A program made the translations under genes and the position numbers. Source: Amycolatopsis sacchari (GTDB lineage: Bacteria > Actinomycetota > Actinomycetes > Mycobacteriales > Pseudonocardiaceae). From it: a stretch of 64,000 nucleotides of DNA. Under the pieces are notes generated by a model, which saw only the letters and a program-made list of their open reading frames with translations, ran no database searches and had not been told where the DNA came from. Numbering within the stretch: position 1 is the stretch's first letter; every line of letters starts with the position of its first letter. The stretch lies in the NCBI RefSeq assembly GCF_900114035.1, contig NZ_FORP01000002.1, positions 372,001-436,000 of the forward strand. The letters are read 5' to 3'. Of this stretch, positions 8,036 to 15,201 are shown in pieces.

Positions 8036-9013
8036 GTGACCACGTTGCGGATTGCGACGTTCAACCTCGAGAACTTCGACGAGACCGCCCCGGACGCGCA
8101 TCCCTCGCTGGACGAGCGCATCACGCTGATGCGGCCCCAGATCGAACGGCTGCGGGCCGACATCGTGTGCTTCCAGGAGGTCAACGGCCAGGAGCGCGAC
8201 GGGCAGCCACGCGACCTGCACGCGCTCCGGCGCCTGCTGGAGGACACCAACCTCGACGCGGCGGAAACGGCCTCCACGCGCACGGCGACCAAGGAGGTCT
8301 TCGACGAGCGGAACCTCGTGGTGGCCTCGGTGCACCCCATTTCCGGTTCCGAGCAGCTGAAGAACGACCTGGTCGCGAAACCGCTCTACCGGCAGTTGAC
8401 CGCCGACCCGCCGGACGAGACCGCCGAGCCCGTGGAAATCGAGCGCCCGATCCTGCACGTCGAAATCAGCGTCGACGAAAAACCGTTGCACGTCATCAAC
8501 GTGCACCTCAAGTCGAAACTGCCCAGCGACGTCGCCGGGCGGAAGATCGACGCGTTCACCTGGAAAACAGCGGACTCGTGGGCCGAAGGCGCGTTCATCT
8601 CGTCGATGAAGCGCATGAGCCAGGCCGTCGAGGTCCGCCGCCTGGTCGACCGGATCCTGGATGACGACGGCGACGCGCGGATCGTGGTCGCCGGCGACTT
8701 CAACGCCACTCCCGACGAGGTGCCCGTGCTGGCCATCCGCGGCGCCGTCGAGGACACCGGCAACGGCGCGCTGACCACCCGCGTGCTCGTCCCCGTCGAG
8801 CACACCGTACCCGAGCCCGCCCGCTACACCCTCTACCACCAGGGCAAAGGGCAGATGCTCGACCACATGCTCGTCACCAGGAACCTGCTCGCGCACTACC
8901 GCGGCTCGGAGATCCACAACGAGCTCCTGCACGACGAGTCGGCCGCGTTCGCCGACGACCGGAAGTACCCCGAGTCCGACCACGCGCCCGTCGTCGCGGC
9001 CTTCGAGTTCTGA
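8036..9013 (+). CDS. Endonuclease/exonuclease/phosphatase (EEP) family protein
   Basis: About 325 residues from the GTG at 8036, chosen because GAGG lies 8 nt upstream and the fold begins at once with LRIATFNLENFDE. Earlier in-frame TTG and GTG codons are possible. The EEP motifs are in order: ATFNLENF, VCFQEVNG (metal-binding Glu), INVHLKSK, VVAGDFNATPDE (Asp/Asn) and SDHAPVVAAFEF (terminal SDH). This is a metal-dependent phosphodiesterase or nuclease-like hydrolase; there is no signal peptide, so it is probably cytoplasmic. Substrate unknown. It is downstream of the XRE-ImmA gene by about 60 bp and ends at a strong terminator, so it may close that transcript. Confidence 0.9.
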   Translation: MTTLRIATFNLENFDETAPDAHPSLDERITLMRPQIERLRADIVCFQEVNGQERDGQPRDLHALRRLLEDTNLDAAETASTRTATKEVFDERNLVVASVHPISGSEQLKNDLVAKPLYRQLTADPPDETAEPVEIERPILHVEISVDEKPLHVINVHLKSKLPSDVAGRKIDAFTWKTADSWAEGAFISSMKRMSQAVEVRRLVDRILDDDGDARIVVAGDFNATPDEVPVLAIRGAVEDTGNGALTTRVLVPVEHTVPEPARYTLYHQGKGQMLDHMLVTRNLLAHYRGSEIHNELLHDESAAFADDRKYPESDHAPVVAAFEF

Positions 9014-9106
9014 TCCGGCAGGAATTCGCGAACCTGGGGCACGAGAGGAAATTTTCCTACCTCGCCGATCCCCTCAGTTTTTCTGTTATGCTTCATTGAC
9101 CTACCC

Positions 9107-9142
9107 AGGGGTATGCGCGCCACATCGCCGCATACCCCTTTT
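9107..9142 (+). terminator. Intrinsic terminator
   Basis: An 11-bp perfect stem, AGGGGTATGCG (9107-9117) and CGCATACCCCT (9129-9139), followed by TTTT. It closes transcription coming from the EEP-family gene. Confidence 0.85.
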
Positions 9143-9300
9143 GCGTTACCGACTTCTTCCGTGCTTTTTGTCACGGTTTTCTCGTTGGGCTTTTCGAGTG
9201 CTTTCCGGCAAGATCCCTGCAGTCACCCAAAAGTGTGGTGACGGGGGTTGCGTCACGGACGCGGGGGCACGTGGCGCCTACTTACTCTTTGGAGCACATC

Positions 9301-10023
9301 TTGCGTAAGCCCTTGGGGCGCCTCGCGGCCGTGGTGGCCGCCAGCGCTCTGATCACGTTCGCGGCCGCCCCGGCCGCTTTCGCCGACGACACCGACACCA
9401 CGACCTCGACGGTGCCGACGTCCTCGATGGTGGAAACGCCGACCAGCTCTGCTTCGGAGGCACCGTCCTCCTCCTCGGCGTCCACCAGCGAGTCCGCGCC
9501 GTCGAGCTCGTCGGCCGCCACCACGTCGTCCTCGTCGTCGGGGACCACCGAGTCGAGCAAGCCGACCCAGACGAGCAAGCCGACGTCGGAGACCAGCACG
9601 CCCACCTCGTCCAGCCAGGCAGAGCCTCCCTACGAGGACAACGTGGCAGGCGGCGCCGACCTCCCCGAGGGCTTCGGCTTCGTGGTCGTCGCGTGCGCGG
9701 GGGGCGAGCCGAAGAACCTCAGCTCCCCGTCCTTCGACGTCCTGGAAGGCCCGTACCAGGAGGAGCAGGACGGCCGCTACTGGGACTACCTCGTGCAGCG
9801 GCACGAGGGCGTGAGCTTCGACGACCCGAACCAGCACATCGAGGCGTCCTGGGAGTGCCCCGCACCGCAGGGTGGCGGCGCTTCGACCGGCGGCGACATC
9901 ACCCCGATCCCCGGCACCGGGGACGCCGACGCATGGCAGGCCAGCAACGGTGGCAAGCCCCAGGTCCGCTACGCCCCGAAGACGGGCGTCGAGACGGGCT
10001 TCGGCGGCACCGCGCAGGGCTGA
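9301..10023 (+). CDS. Secreted Ser/Thr-rich protein, likely partner of the adjacent sortase
   Basis: About 240 residues from the TTG at 9301, chosen because GGAG lies 6-9 nt upstream and it gives a clean Sec signal peptide (RKPLGRLAAVVAASALITFAAAPAAFA, cleavage before DD). The mature protein starts with about 90 residues of Ser/Thr/Pro-rich stalk, followed by a roughly 90-residue folded part (DLPEGFGFVVVACAGG to HIEASWECPAP, two Cys) and a Gly-rich tail ending GVETGFGGTAQG. There is no LPxTG plus hydrophobic helix. The gene is 7 bp upstream of the sortase gene. I infer a cell-surface protein handled by that sortase, with the TG-rich tail as the possible signal. Confidence 0.8.
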   Translation: MRKPLGRLAAVVAASALITFAAAPAAFADDTDTTTSTVPTSSMVETPTSSASEAPSSSSASTSESAPSSSSAATTSSSSSGTTESSKPTQTSKPTSETSTPTSSSQAEPPYEDNVAGGADLPEGFGFVVVACAGGEPKNLSSPSFDVLEGPYQEEQDGRYWDYLVQRHEGVSFDDPNQHIEASWECPAPQGGGASTGGDITPIPGTGDADAWQASNGGKPQVRYAPKTGVETGFGGTAQG

Positions 10024-10030
10024 CACACAC

Positions 10031-10621
10031 ATGCGCAACGTTGTCCGGCAGGGCGGTCGCGGGATCGCGGCCGCCCTGCTGCTCGCACTGACACTGACCG
10101 GCTGCGGCGGTTCCGGCGGCCAGGCCGCACCCCCCGCACCCACCACGTCCGTCTCGGTCACCAAGCCGTACGACAAGCTGCGGCCGACCGAGGTCAAGAT
10201 CCCGAAGATCGGGGCGTCGTCCTCGCTGATCTCGGTCGCGATCAACAAGGACGGCGAAATCGCCGTGCCGCCGGTGAACGAGCCGATGCAGGCCGCCTGG
10301 TACCGGTTCTCGCCGGTGCCCGGTGACGTCGGCCCGGCCGTCATCCTCGGGCACGTCGACGGCAACCACCAGCCGGGGATCTTCTACCGGCTGAAGGAGC
10401 TGAACCCCGGCGACGAGATCCAGGTGACCCGCAGCGACGGCAAGGACCTGAAGTTCGTCGTCGACCACAAGGTGCAGGTCCCGAAGGACCAGTTCCCGAC
10501 CGAAGCCGTGTACGGCAACTCGGACAAGCCGCAGCTGCGCCTGATCACCTGCGGCGGCGCGTTCGACCACGCCGAGCACAGCTACGTCGACAACATCGTC
10601 GTCTACGCGAACCTCGCCTGA
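10031..10621 (+). CDS. Class F-type sortase lipoprotein
   Basis: A 196-residue protein from the ATG at 10031. It has a lipoprotein signal (GIAAALLLALTLTGC), a Pro/Thr linker, and a sortase beta-barrel from about residue 50 to the end: VKIPKIG, AWYRFSPVPGDVGPAVILGHVDG (catalytic His) and LRLITCGGAFDHAEHSYVDN (catalytic Cys in TCGG). This pattern fits the class E/F sortases of actinomycetes. No Arg is present after the catalytic Cys, where sortases normally carry the third catalytic residue. It is co-directional and nearly contiguous with the secreted Ser/Thr-rich gene, and a bidirectional terminator follows. Confidence 0.88.
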   Translation: MRNVVRQGGRGIAAALLLALTLTGCGGSGGQAAPPAPTTSVSVTKPYDKLRPTEVKIPKIGASSSLISVAINKDGEIAVPPVNEPMQAAWYRFSPVPGDVGPAVILGHVDGNHQPGIFYRLKELNPGDEIQVTRSDGKDLKFVVDHKVQVPKDQFPTEAVYGNSDKPQLRLITCGGAFDHAEHSYVDNIVVYANLA

Positions 10622-10623
10622 CG

Positions 10624-10667
10624 AAAAAGGCCGTCGGCGCGCCCCCTCGTGCGCCGACGGCCTTTTT
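10624..10667. terminator. Bidirectional intrinsic terminator
   Basis: A perfect 17-bp stem (10624-10640 with 10651-10667) that begins with AAAAA and ends with TTTTT. It serves both the sortase gene and the convergent LCP gene, whose stop codon is directly adjacent. Confidence 0.93.
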
Positions 10668-11639
10668 CTAGTTCACGCAGTCCGGCGCTCCCGCCGCGGG
10701 CGGGTTCGCGACGAACGTCCGCACCTTCGCGGGGTCGAGCCCCAGCGAGCTGCCGCTCGTGGACCGGGTCTCGCCCTCGGTCGGCACGGTCCCCGTCCGG
10801 ACCTCCCCGGGGCGGACCGACCGCAGCTGCCCCGCGAACGCCAGCAGGTCCCAGCCCGGATCGGTGCGGACGTTGGTGCGCACGACGTTGAGCAGCGCGT
10901 TCAGCCGTTGTGCGTCGGTGAGCAGGTTCCCGCTCAACGCCTGGTTCGCGAGCCCCCGCAGGAACGCCTGCAGCCGCACCACGCGATCCAGGTCACCGTT
11001 CGGCAGCCCGTGCCGTTGCCGCAGGAACGCCAGCGCCGAACTCCCCTCGAGGACCTGCTGTCCCGCCGGGAACGACGCCCCCGTCACCGAGTCGTGCGTC
11101 GCCGCGGACAGGCACACCGGCACTCCGCCCACCGCGGAACTCAGCGCGCCGAAGGCCGACATGTCGACCAGGGCGTAGTGGTCGACATGCACGCCGGTGA
11201 GCTCCTGCACGGTGCGGACGAGCGTGTTCGCACCGCCCTGGGCGTACGCGGAGTTCAGCTTGCCCATGCCGAAGCCGGGCACGTCCACCCAGGAGTCCCG
11301 CGGGATGGAGACGAGCGACGCCGTGCCGTCGTGCCCGAAGTGGCCCAGCACCACGGAATCCGCGAAGCCGGCGTCGTCGATGCCGGCGAGCAGGACGTTC
11401 TGGTCCACCGCCCCCGGCGGTGCGCCCACCACCGGTTCGCCGCGTTGCAGCATGCGGGGCACCACGATCGCGGCGACGGCCACGACGGCGGCCAGTGCGG
11501 CCGCGGCCACCAGTACCGGCGTGCGGTTCCTGCGCGGTCGGCGGTCCAGAGTGGACAGAACCAGCGCCGGGTCGGGCCGGTGCCTCGCCTCTTCCGCGAG
11601 CGCCGCGCGGATCAGGTGTTCGGTGCGGTCGGGGGTCAT
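10668..11639 (-). CDS. LCP (LytR-CpsA-Psr) family cell-wall ligase
   Basis: A 323-residue protein. Residues 1-35 are cytoplasmic (DRTEHLIRAALAEEARHRPD), residues about 37-57 form one membrane helix, and the LCP domain follows (NVLLAGIDDAGFADSV, LVSIPRDSWVDVPGFGMGKLNSAYA, FLRQRHGLPNGDLDRVVR). The Arg and Asp residues that bind the polyprenyl pyrophosphate in this family are present. LCP enzymes transfer wall polymers, such as arabinogalactan or teichoic-type glycans, to peptidoglycan. The start overlaps the end of the sigma factor gene by 4 bases (ATGA at 11639-11636), and the N-terminal tail resembles the cytoplasmic part of proteins encoded after ECF sigma genes, so it may also modulate that sigma factor. 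Confidence 0.92.
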   Translation of the reverse strand: MTPDRTEHLIRAALAEEARHRPDPALVLSTLDRRPRRNRTPVLVAAAALAAVVAVAAIVVPRMLQRGEPVVGAPPGAVDQNVLLAGIDDAGFADSVVLGHFGHDGTASLVSIPRDSWVDVPGFGMGKLNSAYAQGGANTLVRTVQELTGVHVDHYALVDMSAFGALSSAVGGVPVCLSAATHDSVTGASFPAGQQVLEGSSALAFLRQRHGLPNGDLDRVVRLQAFLRGLANQALSGNLLTDAQRLNALLNVVRTNVRTDPGWDLLAFAGQLRSVRPGEVRTGTVPTEGETRSTSGSSLGLDPAKVRTFVANPPAAGAPDCVN

Positions 11640-12151
11640 GACAACGCCTCCGTCACGGGCAGGCCCCGGCGACGGCCGCCCTCGGCGGTCCGCAGCGTGC
11701 TCAGGGCGCGGGAGATGTGGCTGCGCACCGTGCCGGCCGAGCAGCCGAGGGCCTCGGCGATCTCGGCGTCGGTGCAGTCCTCGTAGTACCGGAGCACGAT
11801 CGCCGCCCGCTGCTTGCGCGGCAGGCCGGCGATCCGCACGCGCATCGCGTCCCGCTCGGCGTAGTGGTCGGCGTGGTCCGCGGAGGGTGTCGCGAGCGCG
11901 TCCAGGGTGCTGTGCTCGGCGGTGACGTTGCGTGCCGCACGGCGGCGCCGCCACGACAGGTACTCGTTCGTCACCATGCGCCGCACGTAGCTCTCCGGCG
12001 CCCGCAACGACTCGATGCGTGCCCACCGCGACTGCGCGCGGAGCAGCACCTCCTGCACCACGTCCTGCGCCAGATGCGGATCGCAGGTCAGCGCCGTGGC
12101 GTAGCGCAACAACCGGTCGAGGCGTTCAGCCACGAATTCTTCGAAGCGCAC
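11636..12151 (-). CDS. ECF sigma factor (SigE-like family)
   Basis: A 171-residue RNA polymerase sigma factor of the extracytoplasmic-function group. It has region 2 (residues about 8-75: LLRYATALTCDPHLAQDVVQEVL, SYVRRMVTNEYLSWRRR) and region 4 (about 100-155: LPRKQRAAIVLRYYEDCTDAEIAEALGCSAGTVRSHISRAL). GTG start with GGGAG upstream. Its last bases overlap the LCP gene, an arrangement in which the second protein often anchors or restrains the sigma factor. A cell-envelope stress role fits this partner but is inference. No classical zinc anti-sigma domain (HxxxCxxC) is encoded next to it. Confidence 0.93.
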   Translation of the reverse strand: MRFEEFVAERLDRLLRYATALTCDPHLAQDVVQEVLLRAQSRWARIESLRAPESYVRRMVTNEYLSWRRRRAARNVTAEHSTLDALATPSADHADHYAERDAMRVRIAGLPRKQRAAIVLRYYEDCTDAEIAEALGCSAGTVRSHISRALSTLRTAEGGRRRGLPVTEALS

Positions 12152-12222
12152 CGATGCTCCCTTCGTCCCAGGATCGATGCGCCCCTACAACGCGCTGACC
12201 CCCTCCCGTTGTTGAATTCTCC

Positions 12223-12771
12223 TCACAAGGTTTTGGTCCAGTCCTCGATGGTCAGCACGTCGGCCTGCTGCGGGAAGATCCGCTCGAGCAGGAACCGGTG
12301 CACGTCGGGCTCGGGATCGGCGCACCCGTCGGACAGGACGGTGAGCCGGTAGTCGAGGTCGGCGGCCTGGCGCAGCGTCGAGAGCACGACGCCCCGGGTG
12401 GCGACGCCGGTCAGCACGAGGTGCTCGATACCGCGGGCGTCGAGCACGAGCCGCAGGTCGCTGCCGGTGAACGCGCTCACGCGCTTCTTGGTGACCACGA
12501 TCTCACCGGGTTCGGGTGCGACTTCGGAGACGATGGCCGCACCCGGGTCCTGGTCGGTGAAGGCGCCCTCCGGCAGGGCGCCGAAGGTCTTGTTGCGGGG
12601 GTGGCCTTCGGGGTGGCCCGCGCGGAACCCGAGCACGACGTGCACGACCGGCAGTCCGGCCGCGCGGGCGGCGCGCACGGCACCGGCGAGGCGCGGCACG
12701 TAGTCCGGATCGGGCACCCGGGAGGCGATCGCCTGCTGGAGGTCCATCACGAGCAGCGCGGTGTTCGTCAC
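12223..12771 (-). CDS. Isochorismatase-like hydrolase lacking the catalytic cysteine
   Basis: A 182-residue cysteine-hydrolase-fold protein. The N-terminal Asp (ALLVMDLQQ) and the Lys region (VVTKKRVSAF) are present, but the loop that normally reads GVAT-x-x-C is TGVATRGVVLSTLRQA, with Val in place of the nucleophilic Cys. A subfamily with this pattern is common in actinomycetes, and its reaction is unclear. The GTG start overlaps the MFS stop by 4 bases, so it is the third gene of a coupled MarR-MFS-hydrolase operon, and it probably acts on or with the exported compound. Isochorismatase activity itself should not be assumed. Confidence 0.88.
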   Translation of the reverse strand: MTNTALLVMDLQQAIASRVPDPDYVPRLAGAVRAARAAGLPVVHVVLGFRAGHPEGHPRNKTFGALPEGAFTDQDPGAAIVSEVAPEPGEIVVTKKRVSAFTGSDLRLVLDARGIEHLVLTGVATRGVVLSTLRQAADLDYRLTVLSDGCADPEPDVHRFLLERIFPQQADVLTIEDWTKTL

Positions 12772-14135
12772 GAAGAGGTCCTTTCGCGGTTGAGGGAACG
12801 GTCGGCAATGGTGATCGCCAGGAACAGAGCTGCGGCGGCGAGCATGAACGCCGCCAGGTGGTGCAGACCGCCGGTGTCGGCGTGCGCGCCGAAGAACGCG
12901 CCGTTGGCGGCGGAGGCGACGATGGCGCCGAGGTAGCCGAAGGTGCGCAGGAGGCCGGCGGAGGACCCCATGCGCTCGGCGTCGGCCTGTGCGTACACGG
13001 AGTTCTGCAGCGCCAGGCTGTTCAGCCCCTGCGGGACACCGAACACGACGGCGACGACCAGCAGCAGCCAGATCGCGCTGTGGGGACCGAGCAGGAGCAG
13101 CAGCGCACACGCGACCAGCTGCCCCAGCCCGCCGACGAGCAGCTTGGCGCGCACTTCCCGGCGACGACCGGTGAGGGTGGACACGACGATCGCCATGCCG
13201 AACAACGGCAGTTGCGTGAGCCCCGCCTCCGACGCCGACAGCCCGCGCCCCTCCTCGACCCACTGCGTGTAGCCGTACAGGAAGGCGTACGAGACGACGT
13301 ACGCGGCGAGCGCGCGGGCGTAGGTGAGCAGCAGCGGCCGGTTGCCGCCCAGCACCCGCAGGTCCAGGAACGGCTGTGCGGTGCGCAGTTCCCGGACGGC
13401 GAACCCGGCGGCCGCGACGGCGGTGAGTGCGAGCAGGTACCAGTCGGCCGTCCTCGGGTGCATCAGGAACAGCAGCAGCGACACCAGCATCACGGCGAAC
13501 AACGCCATCCCCGGCAGGTCCAGCCCGGCGACGGGCCGGTCCGGCTTCGGCGGCCGGGTGCGGGGCAGGAACAACGCGCCGACGACCAGCCCGGCGAGGG
13601 CCAGCGGGATGTTCACCGCGAACGTGGTGCGCCAGCCGCCGAGCCCGATCAGCAGCCCGCCCAGCGACGGGCCGATGACGGCGATGGTCTGGGTGGTGAC
13701 CGCGAGCGCCGTCAGCACCCACGCCGGGCTGTCGTGCCCGGTGCGCTCCGCCTCGCCGCGGATGAGGTACATCGCGGCGGGATAGCCCGCGCACGTGCCG
13801 AAACCCAGCAGCACCCTGGCGGCGATCAGCACCCCGAGCGTCGGGGCGAGCACGCCGACGAGCCCGGCGAGCCCGGTCAGCGCGGTGCCGATCAGGAACA
13901 GCCGTCGCGGGCCGTGCAGGTCGATCAGCCTGCCCACGACGGGCTGCCCGATCGCGGTGGCCAGGTACAGCGCGGAGATCAGCCACGCGGTCTCGGCGGG
14001 CGGTGCGCCGAACGCGACGCCGATCGGCACCAGCGAGACCGCGATGATCGAGGAGTTGACCGGGTTCAGTACCGAACCCAGCATCATCGGGGCGAGCAGC
14101 CTGCGGTCGAACCGCTCCGCGGTGGCGTGGCTCAT
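12768..14135 (-). CDS. MFS drug-efflux-type transporter
   Basis: A 455-residue major facilitator superfamily permease with about 12-14 predicted membrane helices. The start is the ATG whose last bases overlap the MarR stop (14132-14135). Family features include GQPVVGRLIDLHGPRRLFLIG (motif A region between helices 2 and 3) and ARVLLGFGTCAGYPAAMYLIRG. The overall layout resembles the DHA drug:proton antiporters. It is encoded between a MarR regulator and an isochorismatase-like protein in one overlapping operon, so MarR is the likely repressor. Substrate unknown. Confidence 0.9.
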   Translation of the reverse strand: MSHATAERFDRRLLAPMMLGSVLNPVNSSIIAVSLVPIGVAFGAPPAETAWLISALYLATAIGQPVVGRLIDLHGPRRLFLIGTALTGLAGLVGVLAPTLGVLIAARVLLGFGTCAGYPAAMYLIRGEAERTGHDSPAWVLTALAVTTQTIAVIGPSLGGLLIGLGGWRTTFAVNIPLALAGLVVGALFLPRTRPPKPDRPVAGLDLPGMALFAVMLVSLLLFLMHPRTADWYLLALTAVAAAGFAVRELRTAQPFLDLRVLGGNRPLLLTYARALAAYVVSYAFLYGYTQWVEEGRGLSASEAGLTQLPLFGMAIVVSTLTGRRREVRAKLLVGGLGQLVACALLLLLGPHSAIWLLLVVAVVFGVPQGLNSLALQNSVYAQADAERMGSSAGLLRTFGYLGAIVASAANGAFFGAHADTGGLHHLAAFMLAAAALFLAITIADRSLNRERTSS

Positions 14136-14575
14136 GAGCGGTAGATCCGCTCCAGCAAGGCCATCGCGTCGAGGACGGTCTGCCGTTCGGCCTCGGTCAG
14201 CTTGTCCTCGCAGACCCTGGCGAGCCACTCCTCACCGGCACGGCGCTGGTCCGCGAGGAAGGTGCGGCCCTCCTCGGTGACGGTGACGAGCTGCCGCCGC
14301 CCGTCCTCCGGGTCGGGGCGGCGCACCACGAGCCCGCGCTGCTCCAGCACGGCGACGACGGAGGTCATCGACTGGTGCCGGACACGCTCGGCCGCGGCGA
14401 GCTCGCTGACCGACGCGTCGCCGTCCTTGTCCAGCCTGCTGAGCACGGACGTCTGCGACGGTGTGAGGCCGCTGGTGTCGTACTCCTGCCGGAGCCGCCG
14501 CCGCAGCCTGCCGACCACGGTCCGGATCTCGTGCGCGGCGCGCACCGCCGATGCCGACACGGAACTTCCTGCCAT
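14132..14575 (-). CDS. MarR-family regulator of the MFS operon
   Basis: A 147-residue winged-helix regulator. The HTH core is about residues 45-110 (LTPSQTSVLSRLDKDGDASVSELAAAERVRHQSMTSVVAVLEQRGLV), with the wing RRPDPEDGRRQLVTVTEEG and flanking dimerisation helices. It is the first gene of the coupled operon with the MFS transporter and hydrolase. A 26-bp imperfect palindrome sits 19 bp upstream of its start, suggesting autoregulation with release by the transported compound, the usual MarR logic. Confidence 0.93.
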   Translation of the reverse strand: MAGSSVSASAVRAAHEIRTVVGRLRRRLRQEYDTSGLTPSQTSVLSRLDKDGDASVSELAAAERVRHQSMTSVVAVLEQRGLVVRRPDPEDGRRQLVTVTEEGRTFLADQRRAGEEWLARVCEDKLTEAERQTVLDAMALLERIYRS

Positions 14576-14593
14576 GCCGACACCGTAACTCCG

Positions 14594-14619
14594 CAGCCTT
14601 AACTGCGCAACTAAGGCTG
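14594..14619. promoter_or_regulatory. Palindromic operator upstream of the MarR-MFS operon
   Basis: A 26-bp inverted repeat centred at 14606/14607, with arms AGCCTTA and TAAGGCT around a TGCGCA core. It lies between the MarR start (14575) and the end of the second MarR gene (14627). Size and position fit a MarR dimer site. Confidence 0.65.
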
Positions 14620-14626
14620 TGCAGTT

Positions 14627-15082
14627 TTAGCTGCGCGCCGGCAGCGCCAGCTTCGCCAGCGCGTCGACCAGCGGGGCGAGCTCCGGGAGCTGCTCCGCGT
14701 CCGCCAACGCGCGGGTCAGCGCCTCGTCGTGCGTGGGGCGCGCCTCGTCGAGCAGGCGCCTGCCCGCCTCCGTCACCTCGGTGTAGATCCCGCGGCGGTC
14801 GGTCGGGCACAGGTACCGCTGCAGCAGGTCCCGGTTCTCCAGCCTGCTCACCAGCCGCGTCGTCGCGGACTGGCTCAGCACCACCGCGTTCGCGAGCTGG
14901 TTCATGCGCAGGTGGAACCCGTCCTGGCGGGCGAGGACGTCGAGCACCGTGTACTCGCTGACCGACAGGGAGTGCGCCTGCTGCAGGTCGCGCTCCAGCC
15001 TGTCCTCGATCCGCGCGTGCAGGGCGGCCAGCGTCCGCCACCCCTGTGCGCGCGCCTCCACCGCATCGTCGTCGAGTGACAC
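14627..15082 (-). CDS. MarR-family regulator facing an MFS/aldo-keto reductase pair
   Basis: A 151-residue MarR-type winged-helix protein. It has N-terminal dimer helix WRTLAALHARIEDRLERDLQ, recognition region LARQDGFHLRMNQLANAVVLSQSATTRLVSRLENRDLL, and wing LCPTDRRGIYTEVTEAG. It diverges from the MFS gene at 15202 and is separated by about 120 bp holding repeated TGCAAATA motifs. Probable repressor of the MFS and aldo/keto reductase genes. It is not closely similar in sequence to the neighbouring MarR at 14132, so the two are probably independent acquisitions and not a recent duplication. Confidence 0.92.
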   Translation of the reverse strand: MSLDDDAVEARAQGWRTLAALHARIEDRLERDLQQAHSLSVSEYTVLDVLARQDGFHLRMNQLANAVVLSQSATTRLVSRLENRDLLQRYLCPTDRRGIYTEVTEAGRRLLDEARPTHDEALTRALADAEQLPELAPLVDALAKLALPARS

Positions 15083-15149
15083 GGTTCACCACTTCCCTCG
15101 GGCTGCTCGGCTTGCCCCCTCATTGTTGCATGCTACGGTTGGCGACGCG

Positions 15150-15177
15150 TGCAAATACAAGCGTCTGCAAATATTGC
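15150..15177. promoter_or_regulatory. Candidate operator in the MarR/MFS divergent region
   Basis: Two direct copies of TGCAAATA (15150-15157 and 15166-15173), 16 bp apart. The second is part of the small palindrome GCAA-ATA-TTGC (15167-15177). The location between the divergent MarR and MFS genes fits a repressor site overlapping the MFS promoter. Confidence 0.45.
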
Positions 15178-15201
15178 TCACGCTCGATGAAAGAAGGGTT
15201 C

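Noticed and set aside
6146-9013. Prophage or integrative element inserted at tRNA-Lys
   Set aside because: No integrase, no duplicated tRNA 3' end and no phage genes were seen; the neighbourhood only suggests accessory genes.
9143-9300. Riboswitch upstream of the secreted Ser/Thr-rich gene
   Set aside because: I could not identify conserved c-di-AMP or other riboswitch cores by eye; a covariance search would be needed.
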